Positions 8,786 to 17,490 of a DNA stretch of 64,000 nt are shown one piece after another. The notes beneath the pieces were generated by a model. That model was not told the origin of the DNA, ran no database searches, and was given only the letters and a program-made list of their open reading frames with translations. Each line of letters starts with the position of its first letter. Positions within the stretch are counted from its first letter, which is position 1. A program made the translations under genes and the position numbers. The stretch is from F23-D06 sp045130275 (GTDB lineage: Bacteria; Bacteroidota; Bacteroidia; Bacteroidales; WCHB1-69): contig JBGUPL010000133.1 in assembly GCA_045130275.1 (NCBI GenBank), forward strand, positions 7,825 through 71,824, written 5' to 3'.

Positions 8786-10072
8786 ATGGCTATAAAAGTT
8801 TTAATGTTCGGATGGGAGTTTCCTCCCCATATCTCAGGAGGTCTGGGCACTGCCTGCTACGGTCTCACCAAGGGTTTGGCCCTCAACGGCGTGCAGGTGA
8901 CCTTTGTCATGCCCAAAGCCTCCGGCGACGAGGACACTTCGTATGTCAAAATCGTGAACGGCAGCGATGTGGAGGTTGACCCGCGCACGTCAGACTTTTT
9001 CCAGCGTACCGGACAGACCTCGTTCATCCAAGTCAACAGCAGACTGATCCCTTACGTGGGGTTGGACGACTACTACAACGTCATCAACCAGATTGAGAGC
9101 GGTGTGTTCGAGACCACCTCCGGGGGGAAGCGCAAATATGTCTTCTCCGGCAAATATGGTCCCAACTTGATGCAGGAGGTGAACCAGTACGCCAGCATTG
9201 CGGCGGAGATCGCGCGGAACGAGGATTTCGACCTCATCCATGCCCACGACTGGCTGACCTACCGTGCCGGCATTGCCGCCAAACGCGCCTCCGGAAAGCC
9301 TTTGGTGGTGCACATCCACGCCACCGAGTTCGACCGCACCGGCGAGAACTACAATGATATCGTCTATGGCATGGAGAAAGAAGGCATGAGCGCCGCCGAC
9401 GCCGTGTGTGCCGTCAGCGACCTCACCCGCAATATTGTCATCAACAAATACGGCATTCCTGCCGAGAAGGTCTTCACGTTGCACAACGCCGTGGAGCCCA
9501 ACGAGAAGAAGGTGGAGCGTAAGAAGTTCGTTTCCGAAAAAATCGTCACCTTCCTGGGCCGCGTCACCTTCCAAAAAGGTCCCGACTATTTCGTGGAGAC
9601 CGCCAAGCGCGTGCTGGAGAAAGATCCTAACGTGCGTTTCGTGCTGGCCGGCGACGGCGACATGATGCCTCACATCATCGAGCGCGTGGCCGAGCTGGGC
9701 ATCTCCGACCGTTTCCATTTCACGGGATTCCTGCGCGGAGACGACATCAACAAGATGTTCGGCATGAGCGATGTTTATGTGATGCCGTCCATCTCAGAGC
9801 CGTTCGGCATCTCCCCGTTGGAGGCCATGCGCGCCAAGGTGCCTGTGGTCATTTCCAAACAGTCGGGTGTCTCCGAAGTGCTCACCCACGCCATCAAGGT
9901 CGATTTTTGGGACATTGACGCCACCGCCGATGCCATTTACGGCCTGCTCCACTACCCCGCCCTCTCGAAACTCTTCGCCGAAGAGGGTGCCGCCGAGGTC
10001 GATAACCTCAAATGGGAATATGTAGCAAAAAAATTAGTCAAAATTTACGAAAAAACGCTCCGTTATGAATAA
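8786..10072 (+). CDS. GT4 glycosyltransferase, glycogen synthase-like
   Basis: The protein has 428 residues in two Rossmann-like domains. The N-terminal domain starts with MFGWEFPPHISGGLGTAC, the glycine-rich acceptor loop of the GT4/GT5 clan, and contains LIHAHDWLTYRAG near 150. The C-terminal domain has FLGRVTFQKGPDYF (about 254) and the EPFGISPLE nucleotide-sugar motif (about 338-346) with the E-x7-E pair. Lying between a debranching enzyme and a GH57 enzyme, it is inferred to be the chain-extending synthase of glycogen. The gap to the previous gene is 14 bases and it overlaps the next by eight. Confidence 0.88.
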   Translation: MAIKVLMFGWEFPPHISGGLGTACYGLTKGLALNGVQVTFVMPKASGDEDTSYVKIVNGSDVEVDPRTSDFFQRTGQTSFIQVNSRLIPYVGLDDYYNVINQIESGVFETTSGGKRKYVFSGKYGPNLMQEVNQYASIAAEIARNEDFDLIHAHDWLTYRAGIAAKRASGKPLVVHIHATEFDRTGENYNDIVYGMEKEGMSAADAVCAVSDLTRNIVINKYGIPAEKVFTLHNAVEPNEKKVERKKFVSEKIVTFLGRVTFQKGPDYFVETAKRVLEKDPNVRFVLAGDGDMMPHIIERVAELGISDRFHFTGFLRGDDINKMFGMSDVYVMPSISEPFGISPLEAMRAKVPVVISKQSGVSEVLTHAIKVDFWDIDATADAIYGLLHYPALSKLFAEEGAAEVDNLKWEYVAKKLVKIYEKTLRYE

Positions 10073-11252
10073 AATATGTTTCCATTTTCAGATCAGTCAG
10101 CCGTACCGTCTGCGCACGTACCGCTTTTTTGACATCAACCAAGATCACCACTATTTTGATGACTATCAGGACCAGTATCTCACAAAACGTCTGGCAGAGC
10201 GCTGCTACCTGCCGGCAAACCGGATGCTGCTGGACATCATCAAGCAGAACCCCGACAAGTTCCGCTGCAGTTTCAGCATCTCGGGCAGCTCCATTATGCT
10301 TTTCAAGAACTATTGTCCCGAAGTCATTGACAGTTTCAAGGAACTGATCGCCACCGGCTGCGTGGAGATCACCGGAAGCACATACACCCACAGCCTCGCC
10401 TCGCTCTACAACGAGAGCGCCTTTATGGAACAAGTGCGGCTGCAGGAAGAACTGCTGATGGAGACATTCGGTGTGAAACCCGTCTCCTTCTGCAACACAG
10501 AAATCATCTATTCCGACGAGATCGGCGAATGGCTTGGCAACGCCGGCTATCGCGTCATCCTCACCGAGGGGGCGCGCCACATCCTCGGCTGGAAAAGTCC
10601 CACCTACCTTTATTGCAACCCCTACCAAACGGACGTACGTCTGTTGCTGCGCTCCTACCAACTGTGCGACGACATCACGCTCCGTTTCGCAGACCAGGGC
10701 TGGGACCAATACCCGCTGACCGCCGAGAAGTACCTTCACTTCCTTGACAGCATCAACACCGAGAGCGAGTCCCCGCTCATCAACCTTTTCTGGGACTATG
10801 AGACCATCGGCGAACACTACACCGCCGACACCGGTATCTTCGATTTCTTCAGATCTTTGGTCACCACATTGCAAAATCACGAGAACTACACGTTCATCAC
10901 GCCCAAAGACGTGATCGACATGGAAATGAGTCCTGCCACGATGCACGCGCCGTGGCCCATTTCCTGCTCCGGCGAAGAGAAGGACACCAACGAATGGCTC
11001 GGCAACGAACTGCAACAGGAGGCTTTCAACCAGCTGTTCAAACTGGAGCCGCTGTACCAAAAGTCCGACAACATGGAAGCCAAGCTGAGCTGGCTGCGCC
11101 TGCAGGCCGCCGACCACTTCAACTTTATGAGTTCCAAATGGTTCGGTCACCGCTTCGTGAAACGTAACTTCGAGGTCTATTCCTCTCCGTACCAGGCGTT
11201 CATCAACTATATGAACGTGCTGAACGACGTGAAACTGCAGTTGGAAAAATAG
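10065..11252 (+). CDS. Glycoside hydrolase family 57 protein
   Basis: This 395-residue cytoplasmic enzyme shows the GH57 opening FHFQISQPYR (residues 5-14) and the conserved NTE near residues 143-145, where the catalytic glutamate is expected. LFWDYETIGEH near 240 is the likely region of the second acid. GH57 members are alpha-amylases, 4-alpha-glucanotransferases or branching enzymes acting on glycogen. The start codon overlaps the previous stop in ATGAATAA, suggesting translational coupling. Which of these activities it has cannot be told from sequence alone. Confidence 0.88.
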   Translation: MNKICFHFQISQPYRLRTYRFFDINQDHHYFDDYQDQYLTKRLAERCYLPANRMLLDIIKQNPDKFRCSFSISGSSIMLFKNYCPEVIDSFKELIATGCVEITGSTYTHSLASLYNESAFMEQVRLQEELLMETFGVKPVSFCNTEIIYSDEIGEWLGNAGYRVILTEGARHILGWKSPTYLYCNPYQTDVRLLLRSYQLCDDITLRFADQGWDQYPLTAEKYLHFLDSINTESESPLINLFWDYETIGEHYTADTGIFDFFRSLVTTLQNHENYTFITPKDVIDMEMSPATMHAPWPISCSGEEKDTNEWLGNELQQEAFNQLFKLEPLYQKSDNMEAKLSWLRLQAADHFNFMSSKWFGHRFVKRNFEVYSSPYQAFINYMNVLNDVKLQLEK

Positions 11253-11260
11253 TTCAGAAG

Positions 11261-11371
11261 TTTAGGGTTTAGGGTTTAGGGTTTAGGGTTTAAGGTTTAA
11301 GGTTTAAGGATTAGAGAAGGAGCTAACCCTCTAAACTATAAACTATAAACCATAAACCATAAACCCTAAAC
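11261..11371 (+). repeat. Inverted heptamer arrays, TTTAGGG type
   Basis: A left arm (11261-11310) of TTTAGGG and TTTAAGG units faces a right arm (11331-11371) of complementary CCATAAA/CTATAAA units. Transcribed, the region could fold into a long imperfect hairpin and may act as terminator of the glycogen operon. Confidence 0.75.
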
Positions 11372-11384
11372 ATTATCCGTTACA

Positions 11385-11978
11385 ATGCTATTAACGAAAC
11401 TACAGCAATACAAAATCTTCCTCGCCTCGAAATCTCCGAGGCGCAGGGAGTTGTTGGCAGGCATGGGCGTGGACTTCGAGGTGATGACAACCGATGTGGA
11501 GGAGACGTACGACCCATCATGGTCTCCCGAGCAGATCGTGATGCACCTGTCGCGACTCAAGCTGTCGCCCATTGACATGGCGCAGTACGCCCCGAGAACG
11601 CTTTTCATCGCGTGCGACACCATCGTGGTCGTGGGCGGCCGGATCATCGGGAAGCCCAAGGACGAGAACGAGGCCCAGGGAATGTTGCATTCGCTCTCCG
11701 GCAACACGCACACAGTCTATAGCGGGCTGACGGTGGCGACGCCGCAGAAGCAGCTGACCGACTTCCGCGCCACGGAAGTGGTCTTCGACGAACTAACCGA
11801 CGAGATGATCCAGTATTACATCGACTCCTACAAGCCCTACGACAAGGCGGGTTCCTACGGGGTGCAGGAATGGATCGGCTACGTGGGCATCCGCGAGGTG
11901 CGGGGTTCCTACTACAACGTCATGGGACTGCCGACGCGGTTGTTGTGGGAGATGTTGGAAGAGGTGACGAAGAGGTAG
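11385..11978 (+). CDS. maf: Maf family nucleotide pyrophosphatase
   Basis: The 197-residue protein hydrolyses non-canonical or pyrimidine nucleoside triphosphates to monophosphates. Family motifs are present in order: LASKSPRRRELL (11-22), the catalytic FIACDTIVVV near 80, GKPKDENEA, and YKPYDKAGSYGVQEW near 155. The YDKAGSYG form is typical of the dTTP/UTP-specific YhdE branch. It stands alone between repeats, and I see no clear -7 box in the array before it. Confidence 0.92.
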   Translation: MLLTKLQQYKIFLASKSPRRRELLAGMGVDFEVMTTDVEETYDPSWSPEQIVMHLSRLKLSPIDMAQYAPRTLFIACDTIVVVGGRIIGKPKDENEAQGMLHSLSGNTHTVYSGLTVATPQKQLTDFRATEVVFDELTDEMIQYYIDSYKPYDKAGSYGVQEWIGYVGIREVRGSYYNVMGLPTRLLWEMLEEVTKR

Positions 11979-11998
11979 GCTCCGAATATGACTTACAC

Positions 11999-12020
11999 AT
12001 TCAGGTGTCCGAACCTGAAT
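11999..12020 (+). terminator. Hairpin after maf
   Basis: A perfect eight-base stem ATTCAGGT/ACCTGAAT with a six-base loop lies 21 bases after the maf stop. There is no T-run directly behind it, so it may be an accessory hairpin to the stronger terminator at 12029. Confidence 0.5.
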
Positions 12021-12028
12021 GTTAATAA

Positions 12029-12077
12029 AACAACGGCCGTTGTGGAAAACTCATCCGCAGCGGCCGTTGTTATATTT
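12029..12077 (+). terminator. Strong hairpin terminator after maf
   Basis: An exact eleven-base inverted repeat, AACAACGGCCG and CGGCCGTTGTT, encloses a 21-base loop and is followed by ATATTT. Two overlapping -7-like boxes, TATATTTG (12071-12078) and TATTTTTG (12080-12087), sit on its right edge. Confidence 0.7.
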
Positions 12078-12087
12078 GCTATTTTTG

Positions 12088-12540
12088 CACCAACATAATA
12101 AGAGATAATTCCGTTTTATATTACTACCCCGCCTTTCAGGCACCCCTTCTTGAAAAGAAGGGGAATTTTCGCGACCGCACTTGTCGTGCGGGAAACGGAA
12201 TTGATTTCAAATCGAAAATTCAATAAATGTCCATAAAGATGTGTATATCAATATGTTAAAATTGTTTTTTTGAAAATATCGCATCAGTGGTAATTAAGAA
12301 TTAAGAATGCAGAATTAAGAATTATGAATATTTGTGGGTGTTCGTGGTTGATTTGTGGGGATTTGTGTGCATTTCGGAATGGTTCGTGCGTTTGGGGAGG
12401 GGATGATTACAAAATTCCGCCAAAAAGAAAAACAATATTAACAATTAATTGTTAAATCATTACAACACAAAAACACAATGTATTGATTTTCAGTTTGTAA
12501 AAAATATTCCAAAAGTCTTGACAGAGGTTAAATTTTGTAG
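12088..12540 (+). other. Gene-free stretch with repeats
   Basis: No gene is apparent. The stretch holds the 175-bp repeat (12114-12288), a heptamer tract of AATTAAG units (12297-12332), a GTGGTTGATTTGTGG-like irregular tract (about 12335-12375), and AT-rich DNA leading into the DUF5618 promoter. Confidence 0.7.
12114..12288 (+). repeat. 175-bp dispersed repeat, left copy
   Basis: This segment recurs in inverted orientation at 60842-61016 with about 90 percent identity by eye and the same length. It begins with the two-hairpin module (12123-12167: GCC-loop-GGC, then CCCCTTCTT-loop-AAGAAGGGG), followed by a further stem CCGCAC/GTGCGG and an AT-rich tail ending GCATCAGT. No open frame and no terminal inverted repeats are seen. 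It may be a non-autonomous mobile element or a structured RNA. Confidence 0.85.
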
Positions 12541-12548
12541 TATATTTG
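12518..12548 (+). promoter_or_regulatory. Promoter of the DUF5618 gene
   Basis: A -33 TTG at 12518-12520 and a -7 box TATATTTG at 12541-12548 are 20 bases apart, as in Bacteroidota promoters. The ATG is 20 bases downstream. Confidence 0.75.
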
Positions 12549-12568
12549 CAGCTTGAAAATAAAAGATT

Positions 12569-12970
12569 ATGGAAAAGAAAGATCCTATTGAAGAAGCCCG
12601 GAGATATGTGGCTAATGCCGAGGAAGTCATCAAAAAGGCGAACTATGACCCGGAACTGAAAATCTATACCGACGGCAAGTATGTGAAAATGGCGGGCAAT
12701 ACGCTATGGAACGGCTGCTTAATAGCACTCGACGCCTTATTCGGTATATCGAAACGCAAAGGCCGCCCCGACATCAAGAAGTACAAGGAAGAAGCTGGCA
12801 AACGGGACAAGAAGCTGCTGGCATCCATTTTGGGAGGATACGACACCATGCATCTGTCCATGGGCTACGACGGCACGAGAAACAAGAAAGCCTGCGATTC
12901 TGGCTTTGAGTACGCCAATGACATCATTAATCACTGCGACAGACTGATGCCGAAGGTTGTGTGCGCGTGA
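12569..12970 (+). CDS. DUF5618-like small helical protein
   Basis: A 133-residue, charged, mostly helical protein without a signal peptide. The pattern EEARRYVANAEEVIKKA, a central YVKMAGNTLWNGCLIALDA and the later HLSMGYDGTRN resemble DUF5618, a family of unknown function in Bacteroidota that recalls HEPN/MNT-type helical bundles. It has its own good promoter and no toxin or nucleotidyltransferase partner next to it. The family assignment is from memory of the pattern and is moderately sure. Confidence 0.6.
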   Translation: MEKKDPIEEARRYVANAEEVIKKANYDPELKIYTDGKYVKMAGNTLWNGCLIALDALFGISKRKGRPDIKKYKEEAGKRDKKLLASILGGYDTMHLSMGYDGTRNKKACDSGFEYANDIINHCDRLMPKVVCA

Positions 12971-13015
12971 CGATGAGACGATAAAGGGCGAAATAAGGAC
13001 TGCTGCTAACCTCTA

Positions 13016-15412
13016 CTAAAACGCGTACCCTATCGCCAACTTCAGACCGTTGGCGAGACGCAGACGGTGCGGATTGTGCATCCACTCTGCGTTGATGACC
13101 CGACCCTGCTCCTCACTGCGCGTGGGATCGTAAATCGGCACGGCCCAGTCAACGCGGATGACGAAGAAATTGAAGTCCAACCGCAAACCGACCCCGACAT
13201 CCACGGCAAACTCCTTGTAAAAACGCTTGAACGAGAACTCCGCGCCCGGCATGTCTCCACTTTCCCGCGCCAGCCAAATATTGCCGGCATCCACGAAAAC
13301 ACCGTATTTGAACGACCGGTAAAGCGTCCCCCTGTATTCAATATTGAATTCCATCTTGATGTCACCCGTGTAGAGCGAATCGCTGCCGTGCACATAGCTG
13401 CCCGGGCCCAGACCGCGGTAACCCCAACCGCGCATACTGCTGCTGGTGCCCAAATAGAAACCCTTTTCGTACGGGATGCAGGATCCCATGTCCAAAGGAA
13501 TCATGACCCCCATGTCGGCACGCATGGCGAGAGAGTTGTTTTTGTTTATGGTGAACGTGTAATTCCACAGCACATCCAGTTTCTCGAAGGTGGTGTAATC
13601 ATAACCCAGCGTGTCGAGACGATTCTTACCGAGCGTCCAGCGCTCGTTCGGCGCGAATATCGCGTTCACCCCCTTGAGCAACAGTCCGCAGGACTCCAAG
13701 CTGACATTCAGGTGCATGTTGTGCCGTCTGGATTCCACAAACTTGGGAACCAGGAAGTTGAACGTGTATTTGGCAGACAACAGAAAGAATTTGCCAAACT
13801 TGTGCTGATACGAATCCGGATACGATTCATAGTTGAGCAAACGGGAGTAGCGCTTGTCGCTGTTGTTGATGGTGCTGACATCAATCGGGCTGAGCGTGTG
13901 CGACATATAATACGAAGGACTCCACCGGTACGTGAGGGCGGTGTTGTACATCAACCTGCGGTACAATCCCGAATAGTTGACCCCAAAGGAGACGGCGGTA
14001 CTGCGCGACACGGAATTCTCGCTGACGTGCCGGTTGAACAAAAAGAGACGGTTGGGGAACTCCAACGACGCCGACAACCCGAATTCCGGATAGGAATAGG
14101 TCAAGTTATGATGGAAGAGATTGTTCAACGAATAATAGAAATAGCCGCCCGAAAGGTTGATTGTCAAGTGTTCCGCACCCCTGAACAAGTTCCGGTTGGT
14201 GTAGGTCAGGGAGACGGCCGACTTGTCGTTACGCAGCTCGACCTGGCCACCCACCACATGCTGCTTCTTACGAATCATGGAATAGAGCACGTCCAGATAG
14301 CCGATCTTGTTGACCGAATCCAGCAACGACTCGTTCTCCCGAAACGTTATACTGGTGTAGTCGAAGTTATCCAAACTCCCTAATGCTCGGCTGCTTAGAC
14401 TGCGCGACTGCTGGGTGTAGGGGTTTCCACTGCGGGTATAAATAGCATTGGCCAACGCTTTGTATGAAAAATAGGGCTTGCACGGCTCTTTCCCCAATCG
14501 TTCTTCAATAAAATAGTAGTTCGCCGAGTCTATTTTGTTTTTCAATTGATAATAATTCGTATCATAAACCGATGTGCCAATCGTCAACGTCCGCGCATCC
14601 GGATTCACGTAGATGTCGTTGAAATAATATTTGTACAAATACCTTGACGTATTTGCATTCTGTGGAACACTGATCATGATGGTGATTCCCACCGACTTGG
14701 GGTCATTTCCCAAACTGTCGGGACTGTCATATTCCACCTCACAATGGATGAGCGACTTTTCCACATAATAGTAACCTTCATTGCGAATCAGGTTTATGAT
14801 ACGAGTAAGTTCCTCGTTTATAAGTCTTTCATCATATTGCATTCCTACATAGAGGACTGTTTTCCGTTGGTTGAGCACCACAATGCGCTTATATTCCTGG
14901 ATGGGAATATCATAGTCAATGCGACTGATGGTGTATGGTTCGTGCGCTGTGACAAAATAATCCACTTCCGCTTTTTTGGCTTTCTTGCCGATATATTTCA
15001 CATGATAATTCACCTCGGAATCAAAATAACCGAGCTGCTTCATCACGATTTTCAGTTGGTCAATGGAGTTCACGATCTCGGCGCTGTCAAGCAGAACCGG
15101 GGCCTCCCCCATCCTTTCGCGCAGAAACTTGCGGAACTTACCGTCTTTGGTCTCCCCGTTTTTGCCGTATGTGGGCTGCCCCATGTCGTAAAAGACGGTT
15201 TTCACCCTGAAAATATCCATGAATTTCTTGTTGGTGACAGGGCGGACGTATGTTCTCAGGTTGTCGAAATCAGGGCTTTTCGCATCTTTCACCTTCACCT
15301 CGTTCTTCACCAGCATAGTCTTCCCTTCGGGCAGATGTCTGACAGAACTGCACGAATATAGACATATACCGCTGATAATCAAAAAGATGAAAGTACGAAA
15401 ATTATGCCTCAT
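13016..15412 (-). CDS. tamL: TamL, BamA-family outer membrane lipoprotein
   Basis: From ATG 15412 the protein has 798 residues. The lipobox LYSC near residue 20 marks it as a lipoprotein, which distinguishes Bacteroidota TamL from proteobacterial TamA. POTRA-like domains fill about 25-330; a 16-strand Omp85 barrel follows with GTSSSMRGWGYRGLGPGSY, the conserved RGY-like lid-lock segment, and ends in the outer-membrane signal LKLAIGYAF. It probably works with TamB in envelope lipid transport or protein assembly. The start overlaps the mreD stop by 11 bases; a start at 15445 inside mreD is less likely. No tamB is next to it. Confidence 0.9.
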   Translation of the reverse strand: MRHNFRTFIFLIISGICLYSCSSVRHLPEGKTMLVKNEVKVKDAKSPDFDNLRTYVRPVTNKKFMDIFRVKTVFYDMGQPTYGKNGETKDGKFRKFLRERMGEAPVLLDSAEIVNSIDQLKIVMKQLGYFDSEVNYHVKYIGKKAKKAEVDYFVTAHEPYTISRIDYDIPIQEYKRIVVLNQRKTVLYVGMQYDERLINEELTRIINLIRNEGYYYVEKSLIHCEVEYDSPDSLGNDPKSVGITIMISVPQNANTSRYLYKYYFNDIYVNPDARTLTIGTSVYDTNYYQLKNKIDSANYYFIEERLGKEPCKPYFSYKALANAIYTRSGNPYTQQSRSLSSRALGSLDNFDYTSITFRENESLLDSVNKIGYLDVLYSMIRKKQHVVGGQVELRNDKSAVSLTYTNRNLFRGAEHLTINLSGGYFYYSLNNLFHHNLTYSYPEFGLSASLEFPNRLFLFNRHVSENSVSRSTAVSFGVNYSGLYRRLMYNTALTYRWSPSYYMSHTLSPIDVSTINNSDKRYSRLLNYESYPDSYQHKFGKFFLLSAKYTFNFLVPKFVESRRHNMHLNVSLESCGLLLKGVNAIFAPNERWTLGKNRLDTLGYDYTTFEKLDVLWNYTFTINKNNSLAMRADMGVMIPLDMGSCIPYEKGFYLGTSSSMRGWGYRGLGPGSYVHGSDSLYTGDIKMEFNIEYRGTLYRSFKYGVFVDAGNIWLARESGDMPGAEFSFKRFYKEFAVDVGVGLRLDFNFFVIRVDWAVPIYDPTRSEEQGRVINAEWMHNPHRLRLANGLKLAIGYAF

Positions 15413-15926
15413 GTTTCGTATGGGAATGGAAGATGTACTCGACACAGAGGATGATGAAAACGGAGAACACGATGTTGCCGAGGATGACCAGCGTCGTGCG
15501 TCCGAAATTCCTGAATGTCATGGTTTCCAACATCACAAAGGTGATTTCGTAAACCGCTGTCAGGATCAGCGTGTAAAGGAAAATCCACCGGAAGTCCTTG
15601 ACTCCAGGGACAGGCCGGTTGATGTTCTCGAATTTGACATTGTTGCTGCCGTCCAGCATTTTGACGATGTAGGGACGGACAAACATCAACAGCGTGCAGG
15701 CGAACGAACTGGCGCCCAAAGTGTGCGCAAAGGCGTCCACCACAAAGCCGGTAGCGAAACCGATAAGATACTGTACCGAAAGCGGCAATTCCAGCGGCAG
15801 CAGGAAAAGGGCGAGCAAGAACAGTGCCGGCGACATATACCCGAAAAGACATACATGCTGGCACACAGCAATTTGCACCACCAGCAGAATCAAAAATCTC
15901 AAGATATTGGAAACAATGTTATTCAT
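15402..15926 (-). CDS. mreD: Rod shape-determining protein MreD
   Basis: This 174-residue protein has five or six hydrophobic segments and is the small membrane partner of MreC in the elongasome. Typical MreD features are the LLPLELPLSVQYLIGFATGFVVDAF region and its position directly after mreC. Its ATG overlaps the mreC stop in the eight-base ATGAATAA. mreB, mrdA and rodA, usual neighbours, are absent. Confidence 0.85.
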   Translation of the reverse strand: MNNIVSNILRFLILLVVQIAVCQHVCLFGYMSPALFLLALFLLPLELPLSVQYLIGFATGFVVDAFAHTLGASSFACTLLMFVRPYIVKMLDGSNNVKFENINRPVPGVKDFRWIFLYTLILTAVYEITFVMLETMTFRNFGRTTLVILGNIVFSVFIILCVEYIFHSHTKHEA

Positions 15927-16767
15927 CCTTGAAGTTGGCTTTTAGGGAATCGATTTCAGATTTGAAGAGATTTTCGACCAGATAAACCGTGTAGATGTCC
16001 GTGTAATGGGTGGCCAGTTTCACCTTGATAGTCAAGAAGCTGGCGTTGTTCCCCACCTGCACTTCCTTGACGGTTCCGATAAAAAGTCCTTTGGGGAAGA
16101 TATTGGAGTATCCGTTGGTGAACACCGAATCGCCGATGTTGATTTCGGAGTGCTGCGGGATGGCTTCCAGGTAGGCCACACGCGGGTCGTCACCTTCCCA
16201 AATGATGGTGCCGTTTTGGTTGGCCGGGGTCACCACCGCACTGATTCGGGATTCAGGATGCAGGATCGGCCGCACGGTGGCGAAATTGGTGGAGACATCG
16301 GTCACCACTCCAGCCACACCGTCAGGAGACAGCACCGCCATATCGCGCATGATCCCGTCTCTCGACCCCTTGTCCACAATCATGTAGTTGAACGCGCGGT
16401 CGGTGGTACGGAAAATCACGTGCGCATAGGTGTAGTCGTACAGGCGCACCTGGGTGCGGTTGACGGAGTCGGGCTGGCTCATTTCCGTCAGGAGCGTGTC
16501 CTCCTTTTCGATGAACATATTGTCTCTTTCGCGCAGCAACTCGATATTCTGCTGCACAAGCGACTCGTTCTCCGGTCCCAAACGGAAACGGTGCATCATA
16601 CCCGCACCGTTCTTCTGAATCGGGCCCACAATGCTCTGCATCGTTCTTGCCAAACGGTAATTATTGAAAGACAAGGACTTACCAAGCATCACAATACTCA
16701 GAATCAGAAGAACGGCGAGTACAATGATATGAAATGCCTTCTTGAAAAATTCTATAAGATTATTCAT
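15919..16767 (-). CDS. mreC: Rod shape-determining protein MreC
   Basis: A 282-residue bitopic protein: one membrane segment at about 11-28, then a periplasmic coiled-coil stretch (about 60-100) and the two beta-barrel domain of MreC with DKGSRDGIMRDMAVLSPDGV and GIVTDVS-type strands. MreC scaffolds cell-wall elongation enzymes. The gene begins 15 bases after iorB rather than after mreB, an uncommon arrangement implying transcription from the ior promoter. Confidence 0.92.
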   Translation of the reverse strand: MNNLIEFFKKAFHIIVLAVLLILSIVMLGKSLSFNNYRLARTMQSIVGPIQKNGAGMMHRFRLGPENESLVQQNIELLRERDNMFIEKEDTLLTEMSQPDSVNRTQVRLYDYTYAHVIFRTTDRAFNYMIVDKGSRDGIMRDMAVLSPDGVAGVVTDVSTNFATVRPILHPESRISAVVTPANQNGTIIWEGDDPRVAYLEAIPQHSEINIGDSVFTNGYSNIFPKGLFIGTVKEVQVGNNASFLTIKVKLATHYTDIYTVYLVENLFKSEIDSLKANFKDE

Positions 16768-16782
16768 CCGGCAAAAGAGAGA

Positions 16783-17361
16783 CTATTTTTTTTCAGCGAG
16801 TTCGCGGCCGGCTTTGAGGCAGGCGAGGTTCACGTTCACGACATCCTCACCCTTGCGGGCGAAGTTCTCGCGCACGGCATTCTCGATCTCCTCATAAGGC
16901 AGTTGGAGATACGGAGAGGCGGCGCCGAGGATCACCATGTTGGAGGAGCGGGCGGAGCCCAGGTCCTTGGCAATCTGGTCGGCGTTGATAGCCACGCAGT
17001 TCTGCACCTTGCCCAATTCGGCCTTCAAAGCGTCGAAATCGGGATAATTCGGGATGTTGACGAAAGGCTGGTCGTTGGTGATCAACCAACCGTCTTTCTT
17101 CAGCCACGGCAGATAACGCAATGACTCCATCGGCTCCACGGAGATGATCATGTCGGCCTTGCCTAACGGGATCAGATCCGAAGCGATGGGACTGTCGGAA
17201 AGACGGAAGTGAGACTGCACATCACCGCCGCGCTGGCTCATGCCGTGCACCTCAGCCTGCTTCATGTACATTCCTCTTTTGATGGCGGCCGCACCCACAA
17301 TCGTGGCGATGGAAAGGATACCCTGACCGCCTACACCTGCTAATATAATGTCGATTTTCAT
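16783..17361 (-). CDS. iorB: Indolepyruvate:ferredoxin oxidoreductase, beta subunit
   Basis: The 192-residue protein is the gamma-domain-type subunit of IorAB. It starts with DIILAGVGGQGILS, the conserved opening of this family, followed by HGMSQRGGDVQSHFRL near 55. With IorA it oxidises aryl 2-oxoacids from aromatic amino acids to aryl-acetyl-CoA and reduces ferredoxin. It lies downstream of iorA across a 129-base gap that contains the GAGCTCTTGCCCC hairpin element and a short heptamer tract. Confidence 0.93.
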   Translation of the reverse strand: MKIDIILAGVGGQGILSIATIVGAAAIKRGMYMKQAEVHGMSQRGGDVQSHFRLSDSPIASDLIPLGKADMIISVEPMESLRYLPWLKKDGWLITNDQPFVNIPNYPDFDALKAELGKVQNCVAINADQIAKDLGSARSSNMVILGAASPYLQLPYEEIENAVRENFARKGEDVVNVNLACLKAGRELAEKK

Positions 17362-17414
17362 ATTTTCTTTGTTTGATTTTGTTGTTAATATTTACGTGGC
17401 TTTGGATTTTGGGC

Positions 17415-17485
17415 TCTACCGAGCTCTTGCCCCTGACGGGGCGGCTCAAGGAAATATTTTCAATAACCCATAACCACTAACCAAT
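17415..17485 (+). repeat. GAGCTCTTGCCCC hairpin element plus heptamer tract
   Basis: The segment TCTACCGAGCTCTTGCCCCT is shared with 27879-27926. The core folds as GCCCC-TGAC-GGGGC and is followed by TCAAGGAAA. Bases 17461-17485 then carry AACCCAT/AACCACT/AACCAAT units with period seven. It lies between iorA and iorB. Confidence 0.7.
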
Positions 17486-17490
17486 AACCA

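Noticed and set aside
11261..11310. Telomere-type TTTAGGG repeats
   Set aside because: Identity with plant-type telomere units is coincidental; units drift to TTTAAGG and the array is internal, like other heptamer tracts.
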